Assembly: GCA_965220245.1 (NCBI GenBank)
Contig: CBDCPI010000008.1
Location: forward strand, 186,001 to 250,000
DNA from: CBDCPI01 sp965220245
GTDB taxonomy: Bacteria > Chloroflexota > Dehalococcoidia > Lucifugimonadales > UBA3495
DNA length: 64,000 bases
Direction: 5' to 3'
Shown: piece after piece, positions 33,758 to 43,181 of the stretch
Layout: the number at the start of each line of letters is the position of its first letter
How positions within the stretch are numbered: position 1 is the first letter of the stretch
Notes under the pieces: model-generated
Seen by the model: only the letters and a program-made list of their open reading frames with translations
The model's database searches: none
Told to the model about the DNA's origin: nothing
Translations under genes and position numbers: made by a program

Positions 33758-35209
33758 TCAATTCCAAGACCAGACGGCCAGCGTTCCCGTTGCGATCTCT
33801 TGTGGAGTTTGGCCTCCGTTGGTATCCAAGACGAAGACCCGGTCACCGGTAGGCGTGTGCCCGTTTTGTCGGCCAAAGGTGGGCTGCATAGTCCCCGCAA
33901 CCACCAAGCGCGACCCGTCGGGGGACCAAGGAGAGTGGGAATAAGCATACTGGTCAAAAAATCCGAGCATGGTTAAGGTGTCGCTGGAGGGCTGAAAGCC
34001 AAAGAGAGGCTGGGGCTCTTCGCCCGAGACTCCGGACGCCATCCACTCGAAGGTCCGGTTACGAGTATTGAGGGAAACCCAAGCAATCTTATCGCCCTGC
34101 GGAGACCAGAAGAACGCAAAAATCGGTCCCTCGCCAACCGTCCTAGCCAAGCCCGTAGCCGTGGAAATAATCTGCAAACGATCAAATACTGCCCCACCAG
34201 CACTGCGCTGATCGGCTACGGCCAGCTCTTCCCCATTCGGCGACCATGCCAAGGCGGCCAGGCCGCCAACGTCGAGCAGCTTGGAGGCGTCTCCGGGAGA
34301 AGCAACAGGGGAGACTAACAGGCTGCGGCCCGTACCGGTGTCCCCGAAGTAAGCAAATTGGGTCCCCCTTGGAGATAGCGCAGGCACTCGAAAAGGAACA
34401 TTCGACGTCAACAGCGGGCGCGGCGGCTCCCTAAAGGGCCTTTGCGCCAGCATGATTTCCGGGCCGCGGTGGATGAGAAGGGCGCTGCTATCCGCTGCCC
34501 AATGGAAATACAGCGGCGCTCCCGATTCGACGGCTACCGGCGGCTCCTCACTCTCGACCTCATCCAAGAAGAGGGTCAGGCCTTCACCGGTCGCTGCAAT
34601 AAAAGCCAAGTAACTACTATCCGGAGACCAGTACAGGTAATGGGGAGCCCCCTGCGCTACCAGACCGCCGCCGGCGTTGACGTAAGCTGACTTAGCCAGG
34701 GAGGTGCTGGTGTCGATAATCTCAATAGAGACCTGGGGTTGATTGTTAACCACCCGCACTCTGGAGGCGGCTATCTTCCTTCCGTCAGGGGACCATGTCG
34801 GCCAAGCATAATAGGCGTCAACGTTCAACGTCTGCGCTTGCAGTTGGCCCGCAGCGCCGGCCCCGGCTTGGCTACCGCCAGTCAATGACCGTTGATCGCG
34901 GCCATCAGGCCCAATCATAGCCAAGTTGCCCGTGGAGTTTACGTAGACTATTCGGTCCAAGGCCAATCCAGACACCGAGTCGGAACCCGGAGTTTGGGGC
35001 TGCACCGTCGGCGTTTCGACTGCCTCAAGCTCGCTGCCCCGCGGGGGTGTTGCAGTACCGTTGCAGGCCGAGAATAGTATCGCTGCCGAGACTAACGTAA
35101 AGGCGGCCAGTCCCTTGATTCCCTTCCACAAGCCGACCCCAATACCCTGATTTACCCTATCCAAGTCCCTGCCTCCGGCTCCGCCGCACCGGTTGCCCCA
35201 GAATACCAC
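33758..35209 (-). CDS. TolB-like beta-propeller lipoprotein
   Basis: A 483-residue exported protein with a lipobox (ILFSAC) after a long N-region. At least six propeller repeats carry W-S-P-x-G motifs (TWSPDGRKIA, YWSPDSSYLA, AWSPNGEELA, FWSPQGDKIA, PWSPDGSRLV). Such WD40/PD40 repeats bind proteins or polymers at the cell surface. Function unknown. Confidence 0.78.
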   Translation of the reverse strand: MVFWGNRCGGAGGRDLDRVNQGIGVGLWKGIKGLAAFTLVSAAILFSACNGTATPPRGSELEAVETPTVQPQTPGSDSVSGLALDRIVYVNSTGNLAMIGPDGRDQRSLTGGSQAGAGAAGQLQAQTLNVDAYYAWPTWSPDGRKIAASRVRVVNNQPQVSIEIIDTSTSLAKSAYVNAGGGLVAQGAPHYLYWSPDSSYLAFIAATGEGLTLFLDEVESEEPPVAVESGAPLYFHWAADSSALLIHRGPEIMLAQRPFREPPRPLLTSNVPFRVPALSPRGTQFAYFGDTGTGRSLLVSPVASPGDASKLLDVGGLAALAWSPNGEELAVADQRSAGGAVFDRLQIISTATGLARTVGEGPIFAFFWSPQGDKIAWVSLNTRNRTFEWMASGVSGEEPQPLFGFQPSSDTLTMLGFFDQYAYSHSPWSPDGSRLVVAGTMQPTFGRQNGHTPTGDRVFVLDTNGGQTPQEIATGTLAVWSWN

Positions 35210-35245
35210 TACCTCGCGTAGGCTAGCAACGAATCCCTGTTAGGC

Positions 35246-35498
35246 GTAACCGCTCAGAGTTGGTGAGGAGAATTCACTGGGAGCCACATCCGCAATGCCA
35301 ATGCTAATCTCCCCACGACACTTTGCCGCCCGAACCCGTCATTCCCGCGCAGGCGGGAATCCAGAAACGCCAAGAAAGGGAACCCTTCGACAAGCTCAGG
35401 ACAGGCGTTGCTGGTTGCAAACGCTTCTGGATTCCGGCTCAAGGCCGGAATGACGTATCAAGTCTGAACAGTTACGTTTGGCGTGTAACCGCTCAGAG
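35246..35498. repeat. Compound repeat element with REP-like modules
   Basis: GTAACCGCTCAGAG occurs at both ends as a direct repeat (35246-35259 and 35485-35498). Inside are GTCATTCCCGCGCAGGCGGG (from 35338), CCCTTCGACAAGCTCAGGAC (from 35385) and TTCTGGATTCCGGCTCAAGG (from 35430), modules shared with 4755, 6668 and 54000-54130. Non-coding. Confidence 0.65.
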
Positions 35499-35513
35499 GA
35501 GGACAACAACAAT

Positions 35514-35726
35514 TTATCCGTGGATAACTCCGCCCGGAGCCGTAATAGTTCAGCGCACTTTATATATAGAGCCGCCGGAATATTCACCGGTATATTGTCG
35601 CCCGCGTCGTAGCCGCCAACATATCCACGGGGATTCCGGTGTTATCCACGCATAAAGGGGCCTTCTTCATGTTAAAATTGCACCACTCAGGCCGCCTCCA
35701 GCTACTTTTACCAGGAGTTATTCACT
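35514..35726. other. Cluster of DnaA-box-like 9-mers, candidate origin region
   Basis: TTATCCACG occurs on the minus strand at 35519-35527 (within the palindrome TTATCCGTGGATAA) and on the plus strand at 35642-35650. ATATCCACG is at 35621-35629 and TTATTCACT at 35718-35726. The spacer contains AT-rich TTTATATATAGA and ATTATGATTATTTC. Flanking genes diverge (minus to the left, plus to the right). No dnaA, dnaN or rpmH gene is in the window. Confidence 0.4.
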
Positions 35727-35771
35727 ACGCCCACACCCTTATTATGATTATTTCTTGTAGAGTTCTTCTTT

Positions 35772-37049
35772 ATGATTGATACTGTTAGACTCAACGTAAA
35801 AGCAGGAAATGGTGGCAATGGCTGCATTAGTTTCTTGCGTGAGAAATACAACCCGAGGGGTGGCCCCAATGGTGGTGATGGGGGAGAGGGTGGCAACGCT
35901 TACGTCTGCGGGGACTCTTCCCTCAACACTTTACTTCATCTGAAGTTTAACAGTACGATTTACGTAGAGCCTGGCGGCCACGGCAAGGGCAAGAACAAAC
36001 GAGGAGCCGATGGTGAGGACGTCACCATTAGGGTCCCGCTAGGCACGCAGGTGTATTTATATGGGCCATCGGGGGAGCGGAGTTTGTTATATGACGTGGT
36101 CGACTCCTCTCCCCACCTGCTGTCCAAGGGCGGGAGAGGTGGCTGGGGCAACGCTCATTACGTGTCTTCGACCAATCAGGAGCCGGTGTTGGCCCAGCGC
36201 GGCGGAAAAGGTGAGCGCTCCGTATTATTCCTAGAGCTCAAGCTGTTGGCGGACGTGGGGTTACTGGCCCGGCCTAACGCTGGTAAGTCCACTTTAATAT
36301 CTCGCTGTTCGGCAGCTAAACCCCGAATAGCCGATTACCCCTTTACCACTGTCGAGCCGGTTTTAGGCGTAGTCTCAGCCTACGGCGACAATTTCGTTAT
36401 GATGGAAGTCCCAGGGTTGTTGGAGGGCGCCCACCGGGGAGTTGGCTTGGGGCACCAGTTCTTGCGCCACGCCGAGCGTACCCGTATCTATGTCCATCTC
36501 ATAGATGGTCTCTCCGAGGACCCGGTTGCTGATTACCACATGCTGACGAATGAATTACAAGAGTTCAACCCGGCATTGGCTGGAAAGCGTCAGATAATCG
36601 CCGTCAACAAGTTGGACGTTACCGAGGTAAAGGAACTGAGGGATGAGATTGCTCTCTCCCTAAGGGAAGCCGTCGGGGACCCTGCGGTGCCAATAACCTT
36701 TATCTCGGCGGCGACCGGGGAGGGGGTGCCTGAGCTGCTGGGGACCATGGTCGAATACTTGGCCGCTGCAAAGACCGAAGAGAGTGAGACCGCGTTAGAG
36801 GAAGGGCGTTTCCGGAAACCTGCGCCGCGGTCCATGCCGGAACGTGTCTACAAATACCAGGGTCTTTATGTAGTCGAGTCGGAGGAACTGGAGCGTTTGG
36901 TAGCGCTGGCGGACCTCAGGGACCAGCGGGTCATTCTTCAGTTATGGCGGGAAATGACCCGCCGTGGTCTGGCCAGGAAGTTGGCTGATCTGGAGATCGA
37001 AGCGGGGGACACGATTCGCATCGGCCAGTTTGAAGTGGAGTGGTTCTGA
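35772..37049 (+). CDS. obgE: Obg/CgtA-family GTPase
   Basis: A 425-residue essential GTPase linked to 50S ribosome assembly and stress responses. The Gly-rich Obg domain occupies residues 1-158 (NPRGGPNGGDGGEGGNA), the P-loop is ARPNAGKST (166-174), NKLD is G4, and a C-terminal OCT domain ends the protein. G3 reads MEVPG rather than the usual D-x-P-G, so Glu replaces the Mg-contacting Asp. It is directly followed by nadD-pyrE. Confidence 0.94.
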   Translation: MIDTVRLNVKAGNGGNGCISFLREKYNPRGGPNGGDGGEGGNAYVCGDSSLNTLLHLKFNSTIYVEPGGHGKGKNKRGADGEDVTIRVPLGTQVYLYGPSGERSLLYDVVDSSPHLLSKGGRGGWGNAHYVSSTNQEPVLAQRGGKGERSVLFLELKLLADVGLLARPNAGKSTLISRCSAAKPRIADYPFTTVEPVLGVVSAYGDNFVMMEVPGLLEGAHRGVGLGHQFLRHAERTRIYVHLIDGLSEDPVADYHMLTNELQEFNPALAGKRQIIAVNKLDVTEVKELRDEIALSLREAVGDPAVPITFISAATGEGVPELLGTMVEYLAAAKTEESETALEEGRFRKPAPRSMPERVYKYQGLYVVESEELERLVALADLRDQRVILQLWREMTRRGLARKLADLEIEAGDTIRIGQFEVEWF

Positions 37050-37050
37050 T

Positions 37051-38274
37051 ATGCGAATTGGTATTCTAGGGGGTACCTTCGATCCTGTTCATCTGGGACA
37101 CTTGATGGCGGCCGAAGAGACGCGGGTCCAACTCCGGTTGGACCAGGTCTGGTTCATGCCTGCGGGGCAACCCTGGCTGAAGGAAGGTCAGAAGGTCACG
37201 GCCGCGGCAGGCCGGGTGGAAATGTTGCGGTTGGCGTTAGCTTCCAACCCCGGGTTTCACCTCTGCCTTGATGAAGTGGAGCGGCCCGGCCTTACCTATA
37301 CCGTAGATACCTTGCGGGGGATTAATTCCAGGCTTGGGCCGGAAGATGACCTCTTCTTTATTCTGGGCTTTGACGCGATGAAGCAGTTTCACCGCTGGAA
37401 GGAGCCTGAAGAGCTACTGGACCTGTGCCATTGGATTGTCGTGGAGCGGGCCGGCTACGAGGGATTTGACCTCACGGAGTTCTTGGACCGTTTCCCCAAT
37501 GCTGCCGGTAAGGTTACCGGCTTATCTGTACCCCTGATGGGGATTAGCGGCAGTGAGATTCGCTGCCGGGCATCTACCGGGCTGCCGCTGAGGTACCACG
37601 TACCCGACTTGGTGGAGCAATATATCCGGGAGCGCCGACTGTATCAAAGCGATGATGACGACCAAGAGTGGTCCCGGGAGTCTCCGGAAGACCTCGGGGC
37701 TGCTGCCCGGAAGTCTACTTTGGACCGCCTGTTGGAACTGGCTGTGGAACGGGGCGCCATCAAGTACGGGCAGTTCACCCTAGCCTCGGGAAGAAGCAGT
37801 TCGTACTACTTTGACGGGCGTCTACTGAGTTTAGACCCGGAAGGGGCCCGGCTTATAGCGGAGGCGATGTTGCCGGGATTTAGGCAGGCCCGGGTTGCGG
37901 CGGTGGGAGGTCTTACCCTCGGCGCCGATCCGATAGTCGCGTCCATCGCGTTGGTCAGCGGCCAAGAGGGTGAAGGCATACCTGGATTCATCGTCCGGAA
38001 AGAGGTGAAGACCCACGGCATGGGACAGTCGACCGAGGGCCCGCTCCGGCCGGGAAGCCGGGTGGCGATTGTCGATGACGTTTGCACCAGCGGCGGGTCT
38101 CTCTTCCAAGCCATCGAGGCGGCAGAGCTAGCGGGTTGCACCGTGGTTAAGGTGGCTGCGGTCCTGGACCGGAACGAGGGTGGGTCTGCGGAACTGGCGC
38201 GCCGCGGTTATCCTTTTGTAGCTTTGCTGCGGGCGACCCCTGAAGGCCGGGTTGAAATAGCGGACAACCCTTAG
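37051..38274 (+). CDS. nadD-pyrE: Fused nicotinate-nucleotide adenylyltransferase / orotate phosphoribosyltransferase
   Basis: A single 407-residue frame joins two enzymes. Residues 1-198 are NadD: GGTFDPVHLGH (7-17) and the ISGSEIR motif (165-171), making deamido-NAD. A short acidic linker follows (200-222). Residues 223-407 are PyrE: GQFTLASGRSSSYYFD and the PRPP-binding VDDVCTSGGS (341-350), making OMP. The ATG is one base past the obgE stop, and no internal stop or start suggests separate proteins. Both domains look catalytically intact. Confidence 0.9.
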   Translation: MRIGILGGTFDPVHLGHLMAAEETRVQLRLDQVWFMPAGQPWLKEGQKVTAAAGRVEMLRLALASNPGFHLCLDEVERPGLTYTVDTLRGINSRLGPEDDLFFILGFDAMKQFHRWKEPEELLDLCHWIVVERAGYEGFDLTEFLDRFPNAAGKVTGLSVPLMGISGSEIRCRASTGLPLRYHVPDLVEQYIRERRLYQSDDDDQEWSRESPEDLGAAARKSTLDRLLELAVERGAIKYGQFTLASGRSSSYYFDGRLLSLDPEGARLIAEAMLPGFRQARVAAVGGLTLGADPIVASIALVSGQEGEGIPGFIVRKEVKTHGMGQSTEGPLRPGSRVAIVDDVCTSGGSLFQAIEAAELAGCTVVKVAAVLDRNEGGSAELARRGYPFVALLRATPEGRVEIADNP

Positions 38275-38287
38275 CCGGGACACAGGC

Positions 38288-39376
38288 TTAAGCCTCCTGC
38301 TCCGGCCCGAACATCTGGGGCAAGCCCAGCACCCGGGCCGAGCCTTCGGCAGGCGCTTCCATCTCCAGCACCCGGCCCGCGGTAGCTTGTGCCGTGCGCA
38401 CGTAGGCAAGGCCGACCCGCTGTTCATCCACTGGGAGCGGGGCCACCGAGGTGACCTTGCCTACCCGTTTGCCGTCTTCAAGGAGAAACGCGCCTGGCGA
38501 GACTACGGCCCCTTCCTCGAATGCGAGCCTGACCAGGTACTTCTGGACTTTGTGGTAGGAGTCCAGCCTGGCGATGACTTCTTGGCCGATGTAGCAACCC
38601 TTGGTGAAGTCGATGGAGCCGATAAGTCCGGCTTCCAGCGGATTGTAGTCCTCGCCAAGCTCCGGGCCGTGGGAGGGCACGCCGGCCCGGATCCGGGCCG
38701 TCTCATGGGCGTGAGCCCCAATAGGCTCGGCGCCGGCCTCGACCAAGCTTTGCCAGATTGTGGGGGCGCTGTCAACGGGGCCTAGCAGGTAAAAACCGGG
38801 TATATCGGACATTGGACAGGAGACTACCTGCACCTCGCTGCCCCCTAGGTCTACAGGCTGGTTATGGTACCGGGGCAAGGCCGCCAAGGGGCCGCCAGTG
38901 GCCCGCTCCAAGCTCACCGCGGCATCCGGTCCCCACAACGCTATCATGCAAGTGGCGGAGGAGACGTCTTCAACGGCCATGTCCTCCATGATGGTGTACT
39001 TGTCCAGCCACTCGATGACCGCATTCTGGGTCTCGGGGCTGGTGAGCAACAGAATGTGGTCGCCGACGTGGACTACTATAACGACGTCTAGAATGCGGCC
39101 CCGGTCAGTGGTCAAGATTGTGGGAGTTCCCTGCCCGGAGGTTAAGTCGACTACCTTATTGGTGGAGAGACGGTTCAGAAGGTCCAGGGTGTCCTCTCCG
39201 GTGGCTTTTAAGCGGCCCATATAGGAAGCGTCGTACACTGCCGCTGCGGTGGTAGCTGACCGGTATTCGGCTTCGGCGTCCCTAAAGGCAGCCGGCAGTT
39301 CCCAACCGTAGTGTTCGAGGAACGTGCTGCCTTCGGCAGAGGCCAACGGATGGAGTATCGAGCGTTGCAGAGCCAT
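38288..39376 (-). CDS. YgfZ/GcvT-type folate-binding protein
   Basis: A 362-residue GcvT-like protein. The diagnostic YgfZ motif K-G-C-Y-x-G-Q-E is present at 259-266 (KGCYIGQE). YgfZ/Iba57 proteins use folate to support 4Fe-4S enzyme maturation, distinct from the true gcvT at 20156. An IscA-type carrier lies 0.7 kb away on the same strand, consistent with an Fe-S role. Confidence 0.85.
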   Translation of the reverse strand: MALQRSILHPLASAEGSTFLEHYGWELPAAFRDAEAEYRSATTAAAVYDASYMGRLKATGEDTLDLLNRLSTNKVVDLTSGQGTPTILTTDRGRILDVVIVVHVGDHILLLTSPETQNAVIEWLDKYTIMEDMAVEDVSSATCMIALWGPDAAVSLERATGGPLAALPRYHNQPVDLGGSEVQVVSCPMSDIPGFYLLGPVDSAPTIWQSLVEAGAEPIGAHAHETARIRAGVPSHGPELGEDYNPLEAGLIGSIDFTKGCYIGQEVIARLDSYHKVQKYLVRLAFEEGAVVSPGAFLLEDGKRVGKVTSVAPLPVDEQRVGLAYVRTAQATAGRVLEMEAPAEGSARVLGLPQMFGPEQEA

Positions 39377-39386
39377 GGCTCACTCC

Positions 39387-39746
39387 CTAGAATGGTCTTG
39401 CATGAAATTTCTTTGGGACTAATTTTTCTTCTATTGGGTCTACCGTCAAATTAAAAATTTCTAAAGCGGTTGACCCCAACAGATACTCATCTTCAGGACC
39501 AAAGATGACCGGACAGTACCATTTACGGTTATCAATAGTGAACAGTGCCATTCCGTAACCAGACTCCACCTCACTACCGCCTACGGCAACCCACCTGATG
39601 TACTCAGATGGTTCTAAACCAAGTTGAGTCAATATTGATGTGGGCATCATCGAGTGAGCGGCTCCGGTATCAACCATTGCTGATACTGATACCGTATCAC
39701 TATCATGAGTACGACTTATACCAACTTTAACTTCAAATGTTCCCAC
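39387..39746 (-). CDS. Retropepsin-like (clan AA) aspartic protease
   Basis: A 119-residue protein with the aspartyl motif MVDTGAAHSMMP (D26) and the C-terminal signature LLGSTALEIFNL. It is a second member of the fold found at 13332 but only distantly similar in sequence. It lies 10 nt upstream of the YgfZ-like gene, possibly in one unit. No signal peptide. Substrate unknown. Confidence 0.78.
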   Translation of the reverse strand: MGTFEVKVGISRTHDSDTVSVSAMVDTGAAHSMMPTSILTQLGLEPSEYIRWVAVGGSEVESGYGMALFTIDNRKWYCPVIFGPEDEYLLGSTALEIFNLTVDPIEEKLVPKKFHARPF

Positions 39747-39830
39747 GGTTTTTGCACCTACTTTATATACACCTCCGTGACGTTAAGGGATACTCGCCTA
39801 ATTCAGGACGATTGCAAAGTCAGTCAGGCG

Positions 39831-39964
39831 CTTTTCATTGTCACCCCGAACACAGTGAGGCGTCTAAAATCCGTCTGGAAGGGCGAAGTTGGCCCCAGTA
39901 AGAACTTTAGATTCCTCGCGCTGCTCGGAATGACAGAAAGGGGGTCCAGAATGAGAATGAAAAG
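39831..39964. repeat. MITE-like repeat element, single-unit copy
   Basis: Bounded by CTTTTCATT / AATGAAAAG like the element at 19796-20034, with the same interior but only one GTCACCCC unit. Non-coding; part of the spacer between the ErpA-like and retropepsin-like genes. Confidence 0.75.
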
Positions 39965-40048
39965 GCCCTTAATTACCGGTAGATGTCTAAAAAGCGCCGC
40001 CCGCAAAAGCATCAGGGCGGCGCTCAACAATACGCGGGGGAGACTTAC

Positions 40049-40405
40049 TTACACAGCGAAGGAAGTGCCGCAGCCGCAGGTCTTCTTAGCGTTGGGGTTG
40101 CTGAATATGAACCCCTTCCCGTTTAGGCCATCGGAGAACTCCAGCTCGGTGCCCACTAGGTAGATGTAGCTCTTCTTGTCCACCATTACCTTGACGCCGT
40201 GCTGCTCGACAATTTTGTCGCTCTCCAGCTCTTTGTCGGTGATGGTCAGGTCGTAGGTTAGGCCGGAGCACCCGCCGCCCTTTACGGCAACTCGGACTCC
40301 GACGCTCTGGGATACTCCGTCTTTGGCGGCGAAGTATTTTATTTTCTCGGCGGCTTTTTCGCTAATAGCCACAGTCAGTTCCACGCCGTTTTGGGTAATC
40401 GCCAT
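40049..40405 (-). CDS. A-type Fe-S cluster carrier (HesB/IscA/ErpA family)
   Basis: A 118-residue protein with the three ligand cysteines C46 (GGGCSGLTYD), C110 and C112 (KTCGCGTSF). It transfers Fe-S clusters to apo-proteins. The start is ATG 40405, 5 nt after GGAGG; an upstream ATG would add 8 residues containing that ribosome site. Confidence 0.93.
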   Translation of the reverse strand: MAITQNGVELTVAISEKAAEKIKYFAAKDGVSQSVGVRVAVKGGGCSGLTYDLTITDKELESDKIVEQHGVKVMVDKKSYIYLVGTELEFSDGLNGKGFIFSNPNAKKTCGCGTSFAV

Positions 40406-40429
40406 CACATCCTCCGGGAGGAGAAACAT

Positions 40430-40748
40430 ATTTTCAGGTTTAGTAGTAGACCAAGTTCAAAAGCAAGTGTATTTTATAGGAGCAGCAGGAAGACAGTCAA
40501 GGAACGGAGGGATTCACAACTGACCAAACCGGGGTAAGTCGACGGTGGAACACGATTGTACGGAGACTTCGAGAAAGTAACATATCACGGATGTCAAATG
40601 GTTGAACCCCTATGATTTCTCGCTGTATGATATGCTCCATCTTAGAATCTTAGACTGGCAGTTTGACTTATCAGAGAACACGAGTAGACGTGGTTATTAG
40701 GTAGCTATTTCGATAGGGCTTGAGAGGCGGAAGAGGTAATTCGTTAAT
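40430..40748. other. Intergenic, nothing recognised
   Basis: About 320 nt between divergent genes with visibly lower G+C. It presumably holds both promoters; no clear -35/-10 pair, repeat or RNA was identified. Confidence 0.4.
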
Positions 40749-42002
40749 ATGCCGAATTCGATGGTCAAAAAGATAGCGTGGCTTTGGGACGGGCTACAAG
40801 TAGGCAGTGTTGTCCATTCCCTTGCCGGTAACCGGACTGAACAACGGTTCGGCCTGACGTTTCGCTACTTCTCCTGGAAAAAGCTACTGAATGTGCTTCG
40901 GGTTGAGGCACAGTTAAGAATGGGGCGCCGTAAGGTCTGGGGAATGCCCTTTGAGTGGGAAATCGATACCACCAACATTTGCCAGCTCAAATGCCCCTTG
41001 TGCCACACCGGGTTGGGCACGGTACATCGCGACAAGGGGATTATGCACTTTGATGTGTATACCCAGACCATCGACCAAATCAAGGACTACTGCGTGTGGC
41101 TGAGCTTGTATAGCTGGGGTGAGCCCTTCCTGAACCGCCGGATCCATGAGTTTATCGAATACGCTCACCGGAACAGAATCGCGACCATCATGAGCACCAA
41201 CCTCAACAAGCCCCTGACCCCGGAGATGGCGGAGAATATTATCACGTCCGGCTTGGACGTCATGATCGTATCTCTGGATGGGGTGACCCAAGAGGTCTAC
41301 GAGCAGTACCGTGTGGGCGGCCGGTTGGACCGGGTGTTGGACAACTTGCGGTTAATCATTCGGAAGAAGCGAGAACTGGGATACTCCACTCCGCACCTAG
41401 AGTGGCAGTTCATTGTCATGCGCCAGAACGAGCACCAGATTGAAGACGCCAAGCGGCTAGCGGCGGAACTGGGGGTGAACTCGCTCATCCTGAAGAATGT
41501 GGACTTCCCTCATGGGATGAGCGACCCCAAGGAGGCCGAGCGCTGGGTGCCCCGGGACCATCCTGACTACCTTCGCGAAGACCCGTTTCTGAAGCCCTAC
41601 CAGGAAGATGGGCGCCGTTGCTGGCGGCTTTGGCGCAGCGCCGTGGTCAACTGGGACGGCGGCCTGGCGCCGTGCTGCTACTTGACCGATAAATCGGAAG
41701 ATTTCGGCGACGTTACGGCTAACCCGATCAAGCAAATTTGGAATAACGAGAACTACACCACGGCTCGGGGGATGTTCCAAGACGGGTACGTACCCCGGAA
41801 GTGGGTGGGATGCACTTCCTGCAGCGTCTATCTCGGAAGCCGGGCCGCCCGCAAGCGCGGTCCCGTGTCGGTCGAGCCCGAACCGGTACTCGTTAGCTCC
41901 GGTGGTGGTATCTCCCGTAATAATTTGGAAGAGGTATCCGCAATACAGAACCTGCCCGTTCGTCTAGGAACGGACAATGTCGATGACATAAGCAAGGAGT
42001 AG
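40749..42002 (+). CDS. Radical SAM/SPASM-domain protein
   Basis: A 417-residue Fe-S enzyme. The radical SAM cluster motif is C78-x3-C82-x2-C85 (NICQLKCPLCHTG). A C-terminal SPASM-like region contains APCCYL and VGCTSCSVYLG for auxiliary clusters. The family modifies peptides, tRNA or lipids; the substrate is unknown. It precedes two PAP2 membrane proteins by 170 nt, so a role in a lipid or surface pathway is possible. Confidence 0.88.
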   Translation: MPNSMVKKIAWLWDGLQVGSVVHSLAGNRTEQRFGLTFRYFSWKKLLNVLRVEAQLRMGRRKVWGMPFEWEIDTTNICQLKCPLCHTGLGTVHRDKGIMHFDVYTQTIDQIKDYCVWLSLYSWGEPFLNRRIHEFIEYAHRNRIATIMSTNLNKPLTPEMAENIITSGLDVMIVSLDGVTQEVYEQYRVGGRLDRVLDNLRLIIRKKRELGYSTPHLEWQFIVMRQNEHQIEDAKRLAAELGVNSLILKNVDFPHGMSDPKEAERWVPRDHPDYLREDPFLKPYQEDGRRCWRLWRSAVVNWDGGLAPCCYLTDKSEDFGDVTANPIKQIWNNENYTTARGMFQDGYVPRKWVGCTSCSVYLGSRAARKRGPVSVEPEPVLVSSGGGISRNNLEEVSAIQNLPVRLGTDNVDDISKE

Positions 42003-42176
42003 TCGCTAGGTCGTCCTATCACGGAAGCTTCGCCCCCCATGCGTTCAGGATAGGTTTGTATTCGCGGACCAGTGCTCTGGCAGAAGCGCTGATATGAATC
42101 AGTCAAGATACTGCATGTCCCCAGAAGCAGTGAATTATGTGCGGCCACCAAGGTTTCTGGTGGTGGTTGGACTGTT

Positions 42177-43154
42177 GTGGCGGACCTCCTCGAGTGGCTC
42201 GCACTCTCTTGGGGCCGGTTGATGGCGAACGGGCGGATGAACCTCCTCCGGCGCGCTTGGGTGCGGTTGGTGCTGCCCCACCTATGGGAGTTGGCTCTAG
42301 TCGGCGGCGCTTACCTGGTCTATATGTACGCCAGGTCACTAGTCTTGAGCGACTTCGTTTCTACCGCGTTGGCCAACGCCAATATCATTATCTCCTTGGA
42401 AAGGGAGTTGGGCTTCTTCTGGGAGCCCGAGTGGCAGGCTTGGGCCCTCTCCAGCGCCAAGCACATGGTGATCTTCTTCAACTGGGTTTACATCGTAACC
42501 TTCTGGCCCGTATTAATCATTACCGGCGTCATTCTTTACGTGGTCAACCGGCAGCGGTATCTGTACTACCGTAACATCGTGCTGCTCAGCTTTATATTCG
42601 CGTTGCTCGGCTTCACCCTGTTCCCGTTGGCCCCCCCGCGAATGATCGCCGACCACTTTGTGGACACGATCAAAGCTTTCGGCCCCGCTTTCTACGCTAG
42701 CCGCGCGATGGCGAGTTTTTATAACCCCTACGCTGCTATGCCAAGTTTGCATTTCAGTTGGACTCTAATGTTTGGCGTTTTGTTCCTGAGGATGCCCAAC
42801 AAGTGGATTAAGGTCATGGGCGTCCTGTATCCAACAATGACCTTATTGGCGATTACGATTACTGCCAATCACTACATCATGGATGCAATGGCCGGAGCCC
42901 TCTTGGTGATAGCGGCGTTCCTTACTATGGAGCTGGGATTCCGGCGCCGGTTTTTCTTGCCCACTATTTTGGCGCATTTAGGCATGGAATCCTGGGCGCG
43001 CCGGGTCCGGTTCCTAAATCAGCCGAGCGAACCAAGCAAAGACGCCAGAGATTCCCGCTCAGTTATTCGCCGCCTAGCCACGGGTTCCAGACTGCTCTCC
43101 TTTGGGAGAACCCAAGATAACATTACCGGCGAAACCGGTAGCTCAACGCAGTAG
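42177..43154 (+). CDS. PAP2-family inositolphosphotransferase-like membrane protein (first of two)
   Basis: A 325-residue polytopic protein. The PAP2 phosphatase motifs are FPLAPPRM, AAMPSLHFSW and ITANHYIMDAMAG, with the catalytic histidines in PSLH and NH-x3-D. This arrangement resembles the AUR1/inositol phosphorylceramide synthase branch. It likely transfers or removes a phospho-headgroup at the outer membrane face of the cytoplasmic membrane. The start at 42177 is a TTG and is uncertain. Paralogous to the next gene. Confidence 0.83.
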   Translation: MADLLEWLALSWGRLMANGRMNLLRRAWVRLVLPHLWELALVGGAYLVYMYARSLVLSDFVSTALANANIIISLERELGFFWEPEWQAWALSSAKHMVIFFNWVYIVTFWPVLIITGVILYVVNRQRYLYYRNIVLLSFIFALLGFTLFPLAPPRMIADHFVDTIKAFGPAFYASRAMASFYNPYAAMPSLHFSWTLMFGVLFLRMPNKWIKVMGVLYPTMTLLAITITANHYIMDAMAGALLVIAAFLTMELGFRRRFFLPTILAHLGMESWARRVRFLNQPSEPSKDARDSRSVIRRLATGSRLLSFGRTQDNITGETGSSTQ

Positions 43155-43181
43155 CGGTTACCGGGGGACGGGGTTTATCTG

